From an uncultured Eubacterium sp. (lineage in GTDB: Bacteria; Bacillota_A; Clostridia; Lachnospirales; Lachnospiraceae): a stretch of 6,957 nucleotides of DNA. The DNA lies in assembly GCA_947653505.1 (NCBI GenBank), contig CANTHI010000200.1, positions 1-6,957 on the forward strand. Direction: 5' to 3'. Below, in pieces: positions 1-5,479 of the stretch. The translations under genes and the position numbers were made by a program. Numbering within the stretch: position 1 is the first letter of the stretch; each line of letters begins with the position of its first letter. The notes below the pieces were generated by a model, which worked only from the letters and a program-made list of their open reading frames with translations, had not been told where the DNA came from and made no database searches.

Positions 1-245
1 ATATCCTTGCGGAACCGGATACCGGGGATATGGGGATTATCATAGAAGTGAAATATGCCCATGACGGGAACCTGGATGCTGCATGCAGGAAGGCATTAAA
101 ACAGATCGAATATACAAAGTATGAGGATGACCTTGAAGACGATGGGGTGGAGAATATCCTGAAATATGGAATTGCCTGCTATAAAAAGCGGTGCAGGGTC
201 ATGCTGGCAGAAAGTGTATCCATTCCCTCCGGATCAGGAGGATAG
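1..245 (+). CDS. 3' end of a PD-(D/E)XK nuclease-like (AAA-ATPase-like family) protein, partial
   Basis: The reading frame is open from base 3 and stops with TAG at 243-245; the start lies left of the window. The visible residues read ILAEPDTGDMGIIIEVKYA and continue into a helix with LDAACRKALKQIEYTKY and an ending like KYGIACYKKRCRVMLAE. The hydrophobic strand IIIEVKY with an Asp-containing loop before it matches the D...ExK core of PD-(D/E)XK nucleases. The following ALKQIE and KYGIACYKK pattern is typical of the C-terminal domain of the clostridial/Bacteroidetes AAA-ATPase-like proteins (the DUF1703 group). In that family an N-terminal P-loop ATPase domain precedes this one; here it would be outside the window. 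The cellular role of the family is poorly known. The last residues (SVSIPSGSGG) run past the usual family end and may be a non-conserved tail. There is no visible functional link to the copper operon downstream. Confidence 0.75.
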   Translation, partial: ILAEPDTGDMGIIIEVKYAHDGNLDAACRKALKQIEYTKYEDDLEDDGVENILKYGIACYKKRCRVMLAESVSIPSGSGG

Positions 246-479
246 CGGCTTCTGCATTGGACAGAATCCCAGGAATCTATGGAAGTTTTAGCCGTAAATC
301 GCTTTGGATGCCTGATGAAATCAGAGAGCGCATTGCCGCCAGGCCAGTGACCCTGAACCCGGACAGTGAACTGCCGGAACACGGTTATTGTGAAAAAATT
401 GATTGTGTGTATATCCGATGTGAAACTGCAGGTATCTGCAAACAATCGCAAAGCATATAACAAACAGACAAAAAAACAC
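246..479. other. Gap between the nuclease-like gene and the csoR promoter, no convincing gene
   Basis: With the leader to 675 this is a 430-base stretch without a recognised gene. One + frame is open from an ATG at 191 to a TAA at 458-460 (89 codons). It begins inside the upstream gene, has no good ribosome binding site, and its product matches no family I recognise. Its middle part (LWMPDEIRERIAARPV, then LNPDSELPEHGYCEKI) does look protein-like, so it could be a decayed gene remnant. A weak hairpin with CCGG arms lies at 359-377 but no T-run follows it, so I do not call a terminator. Confidence 0.4.
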
Positions 480-508
480 TTGCAATATACCCTGCGGGGG
501 TATATAAT
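480..508 (+). promoter_or_regulatory. Sigma-A-type promoter of the csoR-copA operon
   Basis: A -35 hexamer TTGCAA (480-485) and a perfect -10 hexamer TATAAT (503-508) are separated by exactly 17 bp. Transcription would start near 515, giving a leader of about 160 nt before the csoR ATG. The CsoR-type operator covers the whole spacer, which is what a copper-repressed promoter should look like. No other promoter of this quality is visible before csoR or copA, so the two genes are probably one transcript. Confidence 0.85.
485..505. promoter_or_regulatory. CsoR operator (copper-responsive inverted repeat)
   Basis: A perfect 8-bp inverted repeat is formed by ATATACCC (485-492) and GGGTATAT (498-505) around a 5-bp centre, TGCGG. 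TACCC...GGGTA with a G/C-rich centre is the known CsoR box pattern of Firmicute copZA promoters. The site fills the promoter spacer and touches both hexamers, so apo-CsoR bound here would block RNA polymerase. I saw no second copy before copA, in line with a single autoregulated operon. The link to CsoR is inferred from motif and position. Confidence 0.85.
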
Positions 509-606
509 AAACGCATAATCGGAAACCACATCAGAAAATGCGTCCGGCCCCACCGGCAATAACACAAAACAACAACAGATAAGCGCAGATAAATACAAAT
601 GAACAG

Positions 607-658
607 GAAGATAAAAGAAGATTATTAAGATCATACGAAGATTATAAGAAGATCATAA
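607..658 (+). repeat. Five imperfect 10-11-nt tandem repeats (GAAGATNATA) in the csoR leader
   Basis: Consecutive units are GAAGATAAAA (607-616), GAAGATTATT (617-626), AAGATCATAC (627-636), GAAGATTATAA (637-647) and GAAGATCATAA (648-658). A partial sixth, GAAACGG, merges with the csoR ribosome binding site (GGAG, 664-667). The run is A/purine-rich and should be unstructured in RNA. It could enhance translation, bind a factor once per helical turn in DNA, or simply be slippage-derived. Function unknown. Confidence 0.8.
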
Positions 659-675
659 GAAACGGAGATACAAAA

Positions 676-1038
676 ATGCTACAAGAGAAAACAGACATTC
701 CCAACACAGAGCTATCCGCGTCCACAGGCCATTCCTGCTGCAGCGGGAACGCGGATACGGGAAAAATCAAAGAGCGTACGCAGCAGGAATATAAAGACCT
801 GATTCACCGCCTGAACCGGATTGAAGGACAGGTGCGCGGCATCCGCGGTATGGTGGAGAGGGATGCTTACTGTACGGATATTCTGGTGCAGGTCGCGGCT
901 GTGAATGCGGCGCTTAACAGTTTTAATAAAGTGCTGCTTGCCAGTCATATCAAAACATGTGTCACAAGAGATATCCGGGATGGAAAAGAAGAGACAGTGG
1001 ATGAGCTGGTAGCGGTTTTGCAGAAACTGATGAAATAG
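676..1038 (+). CDS. csoR: CsoR-family copper-sensing transcriptional repressor
   Basis: A 120-residue protein of the CsoR/RcnR (DUF156) family, cytoplasmic and all-alpha, which represses copper export genes until Cu(I) binds. The core runs from about residue 36 to 120, with the family signature HRLNRIEGQVRGIRGMV at 44-60. The Cu(I) ligands are all present: Cys66 in DAYCTDIL, then His91 and Cys95 in SHIKTC. Their spacing (25, then 4) equals that of Cys36/His61/Cys65 in the M. tuberculosis CsoR, which argues for copper rather than nickel (RcnR), formaldehyde (FrmR) or persulfide (CstR) sensing. The start ATG at 676 has GGAG at 664-667. The first 35 residues are an extension that includes HSCCSG (19-24), extra thiols that might bind metal. 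The gene lies downstream of its own operator and 49 bases before copA, so it is probably autoregulated and co-transcribed with copA. Confidence 0.95.
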   Translation: MLQEKTDIPNTELSASTGHSCCSGNADTGKIKERTQQEYKDLIHRLNRIEGQVRGIRGMVERDAYCTDILVQVAAVNAALNSFNKVLLASHIKTCVTRDIRDGKEETVDELVAVLQKLMK

Positions 1039-1087
1039 CCGGATCATCCAACTATCCAGTCATTGAATCCAGGAAGGAGAAAACGAT

Positions 1088-3691
1088 ATGGAACAGTATA
1101 CAGTTACCGGAATGAGCTGTGCTGCCTGCAGTGCGCGTGTGGAAAAGGCGGTCTCAAAAGTGCCCGGTGTCACATCCTGTTCGGTCAGCCTGCTGACCAA
1201 TTCTATGGGTGTGGAAGGAACAGCGGATGCGGGAGCGGTGATCCGCGCGGTCGAACAGGCAGGCTATGGGGCGGCGCAGAAGCATGTGGCTGGTGCGCAG
1301 CATACGACGGAAGCGCAGGAGGAAGAGCTGCTGGCGGATCATGAGACGCCTGTGCTGAAAAGGCGGCTTTTTGCATCACTGGGATTTTTACTTGTGCTGA
1401 TGTATTTGTCAATGGGCCATATGATGTGGAACTGGCCGGTTCCGGCATTTTTAAACAAAAATCATGTGGCAATGGGGTTGATACAGCTGCTGTTAACCGT
1501 TATAATTATGGTGGTGAATCAGAAATTTTTTATAAGCGGTTATCAGAGTCTCTGGCATAAAGCGCCGAATATGGATACGCTTGTGGCGCTTGGCTCTACG
1601 GCAGCTTTTGTCTACAGCACGTATGCGCTGTTTGCCATGACAGACGCACAGATGCGCGGGGATATGGATGGCGTGATGGCGTATATGCATGAGTTTTATT
1701 TTGAATCAGCGGCTATGATTCTGACTCTGATTACTGTAGGAAAAATGCTGGAAGCCCGTTCAAAGGGAAAGACGACGGATGCTTTAAAAGGTCTGATGAA
1801 GCTGGCGCCAAAGACGGCAGCAGTGCTCAGGGATGGCCAGGAAGTCCAGGTTCCGGTCGGACAGGTGCGCAGGGGAGATATTTTCGTGGTGCGTCCGGGT
1901 GAGAATATTCCGGTGGACGGAGTTGTGCTGGAAGGCAGCAGCGCCGTAAATGAAGCGGCTCTGACGGGAGAAAGTATTCCGGCAGACAAGGCAGAGGGGG
2001 ATACCGTATCCGCGGCGACGCTGAACCAGTCTGGTTTTCTAAAATGCGAGGCGGTCAGGGTCGGGGAAGATACGACGTTATCCCAGATTATCCGTATGGT
2101 GAGTGACGCGGCGGCTACCAAAGCGCCGATTGCCAAAGTGGCAGACCGTGTATCCGGTGTCTTTGTACCGGCAGTGATTGCGATTGCGGCTGTTACGGTT
2201 TTCGCCTGGCTGCTTGCGGGAGAGGGTATCGGGTTTGCGCTCGCGAGAGGTATTTCCGTGCTCGTGATCAGCTGTCCGTGTGCACTTGGACTGGCTACGC
2301 CGGTTGCGATTATGGTCGGCAACGGGGTAGGCGCGAAAAACGGCATTATGTTTAAAACAGCGGTTTCTCTCGAAGAGACAGGCAGAATCAGGATCGTGGC
2401 TCTTGACAAAACGGGAACGATCACAAACGGAACGCCGAAAGTAACCGATGTGATACCTGCGGAGGGTATGACGGAGCGGGAACTTCTCCAGCTGGCAGGC
2501 GCACTGGAGAAAAAGAGCGAGCATCCGCTGGCAGGCGCTGTACGGGAATATGCTGCGGAACAGGGAATCCGGCCGGACGAAGTACAGGAGTTTATGGCTT
2601 TGCCAGGCAATGGTCTGACAGCGTTATACAAAGGAGCAAAGCTGGCAGGCGGCAATGCAGGCTTTATCAGCGGCTGTGCGCACATACCGCCGCAGCTGCG
2701 GCAGCAGTCTGAACAGCTGGCCGCGGAAGGGAAGACGCCGTTATTTTTTGCAAAGGACGGGCAGATTTCAGGTGTGATTGCGGTAGCGGATGTAATCCGG
2801 AAGGACAGTCCGCAGGCAGTCCGGCAGCTGCAGCAGATGGGCATCCGTGTTGTGATGCTGACGGGTGACAATGAACGTACGGCTAAGGCCATCGGTGCGC
2901 AGGCCGGGGTGGATGAAGTGATCGCAGGCGTACTGCCTGATGGAAAAGAAAATGTCATCCGCTCATTGAAACAGCAGGGGCGCACCGCAATGGTCGGTGA
3001 CGGCATCAACGATGCTCCGGCGCTTACGCGGGCAGATATTGGCATTGCCATCGGTGCGGGCACGGATATTGCCATAGATGCCGCGGATGTGGTACTGATG
3101 AAAAGCAGCCTGCGGGATGTGCCGGCAGCCATCCGGCTGAGCCGTGCGACGCTGCGCAATATCCATGAAAATCTGTTCTGGGCATTTATTTACAATATCA
3201 TAGGCATTCCGCTGGCTGCGGGTGTCTTTATCCCGCTGTTTCACTGGCAGCTGAACCCGATGTTCGGCGCGGCCGCGATGAGCCTGTCGAGTTTTTGTGT
3301 CGTGACCAATGCACTGCGTCTGAATCTGATACCGGTTCATGAAACGGACCGGACGCAGGATCATAAGCCGGACCGCCCGGTGCAGCTGCAGGAAGATCAG
3401 AAAAAAATGAAAAATCAGAATCTGAACAGCGATACGCAAAATCATAATAATATGGAAGAAATAAAAATGGAGGAAATAAAAATGGAAAAGACGATGAAAA
3501 TTGAAGGTATGATGTGCGGACATTGTGAGGCCAGAGTGAAAAAATGTCTGGAAGCGCTGACACAGGTAGACGAGGCAGTAGTCAGTCATGAAGCAGGCAC
3601 TGCCATCGTAAAGCTGAATGCGGAACTTGCAGATGACATACTGCGCAAGGCGGTAGAAGATCAGGACTATCAGGTGACAGGAATCATGTAA
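1088..3691 (+). CDS. copA: Cu(I)-exporting P1B-type ATPase CopA with C-terminal CopZ-like HMA domain
   Basis: An 867-residue membrane pump that uses ATP to export Cu(I). In order: an N-terminal HMA domain (about 3-64) with GMSCAAC (Cys11, Cys14); four membrane helices near 94-113, 127-149, 163-184 and 203-221; an actuator domain with TGE (293-295); helices near 357-377 and 386-410, the latter with the CPC metal site (396-398); the phosphorylated Asp440 in DKTGT; the SEHP motif (His479-Pro480); TGDN; GDGIND (637-642); and two last helices with Tyr702-Asn703 and M731-SLSS. CPC plus YN plus MxxSS marks the Cu(I)-specific P1B-1 subgroup. The usual protein would end near residue 748. Here a polar, Asn/Gln/Lys-rich linker (749-798) leads to a second HMA domain (799-867) with GMMCGHC (Cys810, Cys813), resembling the chaperone CopZ. 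Start at 1088 is set by AAGGAGA at 1074-1080. An in-frame internal start at 3482 may release the last domain as a separate protein. No frameshift is seen. Confidence 0.96.
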   Translation: MEQYTVTGMSCAACSARVEKAVSKVPGVTSCSVSLLTNSMGVEGTADAGAVIRAVEQAGYGAAQKHVAGAQHTTEAQEEELLADHETPVLKRRLFASLGFLLVLMYLSMGHMMWNWPVPAFLNKNHVAMGLIQLLLTVIIMVVNQKFFISGYQSLWHKAPNMDTLVALGSTAAFVYSTYALFAMTDAQMRGDMDGVMAYMHEFYFESAAMILTLITVGKMLEARSKGKTTDALKGLMKLAPKTAAVLRDGQEVQVPVGQVRRGDIFVVRPGENIPVDGVVLEGSSAVNEAALTGESIPADKAEGDTVSAATLNQSGFLKCEAVRVGEDTTLSQIIRMVSDAAATKAPIAKVADRVSGVFVPAVIAIAAVTVFAWLLAGEGIGFALARGISVLVISCPCALGLATPVAIMVGNGVGAKNGIMFKTAVSLEETGRIRIVALDKTGTITNGTPKVTDVIPAEGMTERELLQLAGALEKKSEHPLAGAVREYAAEQGIRPDEVQEFMALPGNGLTALYKGAKLAGGNAGFISGCAHIPPQLRQQSEQLAAEGKTPLFFAKDGQISGVIAVADVIRKDSPQAVRQLQQMGIRVVMLTGDNERTAKAIGAQAGVDEVIAGVLPDGKENVIRSLKQQGRTAMVGDGINDAPALTRADIGIAIGAGTDIAIDAADVVLMKSSLRDVPAAIRLSRATLRNIHENLFWAFIYNIIGIPLAAGVFIPLFHWQLNPMFGAAAMSLSSFCVVTNALRLNLIPVHETDRTQDHKPDRPVQLQEDQKKMKNQNLNSDTQNHNNMEEIKMEEIKMEKTMKIEGMMCGHCEARVKKCLEALTQVDEAVVSHEAGTAIVKLNAELADDILRKAVEDQDYQVTGIM
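3452..3481 (+). repeat. 15-bp in-frame tandem duplication encoding MEEIK-MEEIK before the CopZ-like domain
   Basis: Two 15-bp copies (3452-3466 and 3467-3481) each encode MEEIK, and a third partial unit begins ATGGAAAAG at 3482. The copies differ at one base only: A3457 against G3472, a synonymous GAA/GAG change. That change turns GGAAG into GGAGG in the second copy, placing a stronger Shine-Dalgarno sequence before the third ATG. Confidence 0.9.
3469..3484 (+). promoter_or_regulatory. Candidate internal ribosome binding site and start for a free CopZ-like protein
   Basis: GGAGG (3469-3473) is followed after 8 bases by ATG (3482-3484), in frame with copA. Initiation here would give a 69-residue protein (3482-3691) that starts MEKTMKIEGMMCGHC and consists of one complete HMA domain, the size and make-up of the Cu(I) chaperone CopZ. 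The surrounding sequence is A-rich and probably unstructured, which favours initiation. Two further in-frame ATGs at 3452 and 3467 are less well placed. No separate copZ gene is present in the window. That the site is used is inferred. Confidence 0.55.
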
Positions 3692-3698
3692 GGAAAAC

Positions 3699-3730
3699 GT
3701 AACAGTTCAGATCACTCATTGAACTGTTAC
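3699..3730 (+). promoter_or_regulatory. 11-bp perfect hairpin between copA and the gre gene (possible terminator or processing site)
   Basis: GTAACAGTTCA (3699-3709) and TGAACTGTTAC (3720-3730) pair perfectly around a 10-base loop, seven bases after the copA stop codon. A/T pairs dominate the stem and no T-run follows, so it is not a standard intrinsic terminator. It may protect the 3' end of the copA message or reduce read-through. The left arm could instead pair with a second AACTGTT at 3744-3750, close to the next ribosome binding site. Confidence 0.6.
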
Positions 3731-3769
3731 ACTGTTGCAGGAAAACTGTTCATAGGAAAAGAGGAAGCT

Positions 3770-4273
3770 ATGCATGATAAGATGACCAGAAAAGATATTG
3801 CACGGATGGAGGAAGAGATCGAGTATCGCAGGCTTGTCGTCCGTAAACAGGCAATCGAGGCCGTAAAAGAAGCAAGGGCGCAGGGGGATTTAAGTGAAAA
3901 TTTTGAATACCATGCGGCCAAGAAAGATAAAAACCAGAACGAAAGCCGCATCCGCTATCTGGAAAGGATGATTAAAACGGCACAGATCATAGAGACAGAT
4001 TCCAATGCGGATGAGGTGGGACTGGACAATACCGTGACTGTATACTTTGAAGATGACGACGAGACGGAGACGTTTAAGCTGGTGACAACAGTGCGCGGAA
4101 ATTCCCTAAAGGGGATGATTAGTATTGATTCCCCGATCGGGAAAGCGGTTCTGGGGCATAAAGCAGGGGATCGTGTGACCGTAAAGGTCAATCCGGAGTA
4201 CAGCTATGACGTCATTATAAAGTCCATTGAAAATACGGTGGATGACGGAACGGACAGACTGCGGAGATTTTAA
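3770..4273 (+). CDS. greA: GreA/GreB-family transcription elongation (transcript cleavage) factor
   Basis: A 167-residue cytoplasmic protein that would enter the secondary channel of RNA polymerase and stimulate cleavage of backtracked RNA. The N-terminal coiled-coil (about 6-85) carries the tip motif GDLSENFEYHAAK with the acidic pair Asp40 and Glu43, matching the catalytic tip of GreA. The C-terminal FKBP-like domain has the signature SPIGKAVLGHKAGD. Length is close to the usual ~158 residues, plus an acidic stretch (FEDDDETETF) and a charged tail (DDGTDRLRRF). The frame stays open upstream to 3719, but that extension would be encoded by the hairpin and matches no Gre protein. The ATG at 3770 follows an AGAGGAAG ribosome binding site and gives the normal family N-terminus (MHDKMTRKDI). 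The paralogue usually found beside lysS is not in this window, so this may be a second copy. Its position after copA does not prove copper control, since a hairpin lies between them. Confidence 0.92.
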   Translation: MHDKMTRKDIARMEEEIEYRRLVVRKQAIEAVKEARAQGDLSENFEYHAAKKDKNQNESRIRYLERMIKTAQIIETDSNADEVGLDNTVTVYFEDDDETETFKLVTTVRGNSLKGMISIDSPIGKAVLGHKAGDRVTVKVNPEYSYDVIIKSIENTVDDGTDRLRRF

Positions 4274-4285
4274 ACGGTGTTCCGG

Positions 4286-4304
4286 TCCGGTTATCTGTAC
4301 CGGA
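4286..4304 (+). promoter_or_regulatory. Small hairpin just upstream of the transglutaminase ribosome binding site
   Basis: TCCGGT (4286-4291) and ACCGGA (4299-4304) form a 6-bp stem with a 7-base loop, ending ten bases before AAGGAG (4315-4320). A second TCCGGT at 4281-4286 can pair with the same right arm, so two alternative stems exist. There is no T-run, so it is not a terminator. A role in translation of the next gene is possible but unproven. Confidence 0.4.
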
Positions 4305-4330
4305 GAGAATCAGGAAGGAGCAATGGAAGG

Positions 4331-5374
4331 ATGAAAACAATCAAACATGTCATGTTGTCTGTCTTTTGTTTTCTTCTGCTTTTTGCAGGCATTCTTTTTT
4401 ACCAGCCGCAGCGGGCAGACGCTTCCGGAGCGCTGGGTCTGGAGCAGATCGAACAGAAATTTGCACAGGCAGTCAGGGATGGGAAGCGGACGGTTACATT
4501 TACGGCGTCTGCCAGCCTGTCCACGACACAGCTTCAGAATGCCCTGAATAACGCTGCGAAGAGCCAGAACCGCCTGCTGGCGGGCAGTGTCCGTTTTCAA
4601 AAGCAGACAAACAGCGCAAGTCCGGATGCGAAATATACGATAGAGCTTTCAGCCGATGCGTTTATTAAGATCAAATGGTTAAAGTCGGAGGCCGCAGCGG
4701 TAAAAGCTGCCGCGAAGGCGCTGAAAAACAGGAAATATTCGACAAATTTTTACAGTGATACGTCGTATTATCCGGTATTTGTAAAAATGCTGCAGCAGCA
4801 TCCGGAGTACAACTACAATACGCTTGTATGGAGAAATACAAATGGGACATATGGGTATCACAGAGGCAGCTCATTATCTGCAAAAGAACAGGAGAAAAAG
4901 CTTCATGCAGCGGATCAGGCGGCAGCAGATGCCGTCAGGGCATGTATTACTTCTAAAATGTCCGTAAAACAAAAAGCAAAGGCCATACATGATTATCTGA
5001 TTCAGAACTGCAGCTATAATGAGCAGGTCGCGGCAGCCGGCAGCCAGTATCATGATGCGTTTACCGCATACGGTGCGCTGGTGGACGGATCAGCGGTCTG
5101 CCAGGGGTATGCAGCCGCGTTTAACCTGATGGCAGGAAAGTGCGGCCTGCAGTCTATGACCGTCTGCGGAAGGGCTGCGGGTGTGCCGCATGCATGGAAT
5201 TACATAAAGAATGGCAGCAAATACCGTTATATCGATTGTACCTGGGACGATACCGGACAGGAGAAGATCAGCTATCAGTACTTTTACGTTACCGAAGCGA
5301 AAATGCGGGAACAGCATGTATGGACAGCCGCTGATTTTCCGGCAGCAGATGTGAAATATGCGAAATATTTTTAA
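4331..5374 (+). CDS. Secreted transglutaminase-like (papain-fold) domain protein
   Basis: A 347-residue exported protein. Residues 1-31 are a classic signal peptide: a lysine-containing start (MKTIKH), a hydrophobic core at 7-24 and a likely cleavage site after ADA (29-31). The middle part (about 32-215) is rich in Ala, Lys and Gln and matches no domain I recognise. The C-terminal part is a transglutaminase-like domain with the full triad: Cys257 in GSAVCQGYAAAF, His287 in GVPHAWNY and Asp302 in YRYIDCTWDD. In bacteria such domains more often act as cysteine peptidases or cell-wall/protein-modifying enzymes than as true cross-linkers; the substrate is unknown. The frame is open back to a GTG at 4277, but the ATG at 4331 has AAGGAG ten bases before it and begins the signal peptide. 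It starts 57 bases after the gre gene and is followed by an envelope-type gene, so an extracellular wall-associated role is likely. No anchor motif (LPxTG, SLH) is seen. Confidence 0.88.
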   Translation: MKTIKHVMLSVFCFLLLFAGILFYQPQRADASGALGLEQIEQKFAQAVRDGKRTVTFTASASLSTTQLQNALNNAAKSQNRLLAGSVRFQKQTNSASPDAKYTIELSADAFIKIKWLKSEAAAVKAAAKALKNRKYSTNFYSDTSYYPVFVKMLQQHPEYNYNTLVWRNTNGTYGYHRGSSLSAKEQEKKLHAADQAAADAVRACITSKMSVKQKAKAIHDYLIQNCSYNEQVAAAGSQYHDAFTAYGALVDGSAVCQGYAAAFNLMAGKCGLQSMTVCGRAAGVPHAWNYIKNGSKYRYIDCTWDDTGQEKISYQYFYVTEAKMREQHVWTAADFPAADVKYAKYF

Positions 5375-5415
5375 AATCCGGCATCTATCTGTCCGTGTGC
5401 ATAAATCAGGAAAGA

Positions 5416-5458
5416 TGTGGGAAAACTGTCCCTATCTGCAGATCACTGTGGAAAACTG
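5416..5458 (+). repeat. Short direct repeat in the gap before the SGNH gene
   Basis: TGTGGGAAAACTG (5416-5428) is repeated as TGTGGAAAACTG (5447-5458), with one G missing and a 31-base offset. The repeat lies in the 105-base gap between the transglutaminase-like and SGNH genes and has no evident function. It could equally fall inside the SGNH gene if that starts at the GTG at 5417. Confidence 0.5.
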
Positions 5459-5479
5459 GTTTTAAGGCGGCAGGACGAA

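Noticed and set aside
359..377. Hairpin with CCGG arms as a terminator of the nuclease-like gene
   Set aside because: Short stem with a bulge, over 110 bases after the stop codon and not followed by a T-run.
538..582. 14-codon leader peptide frame (ATG at 538) in the csoR leader
   Set aside because: No ribosome binding site before the ATG and no regulatory codon run; Asn codons near the end are not enough.
179..634. Long minus-strand open frame (151 codons) across the csoR promoter
   Set aside because: It crosses the promoter and operator, has no ribosome binding site and its translation is low-complexity Phe/Cys/Tyr-rich, as expected from an A-rich complement.
1696..3159. Minus-strand open frame of 487 codons opposite copA
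   Set aside because: It is a shadow of the GC-rich copA gene; the composition (Ser/Ala/Pro/Thr-rich without domains) is artefactual, while the + strand carries all P-type ATPase motifs.
3719..3769. Upstream start extending the Gre protein by 17 residues
   Set aside because: The extension is encoded by the hairpin, has no ribosome binding site and matches no Gre N-terminus.
5416..5458. TGTGGAAAA repeats as DnaA boxes or an origin
   Set aside because: They differ from the DnaA box complement TGTGGATAA, are only two, and no AT-rich unwinding region or dnaA/dnaN genes are near.
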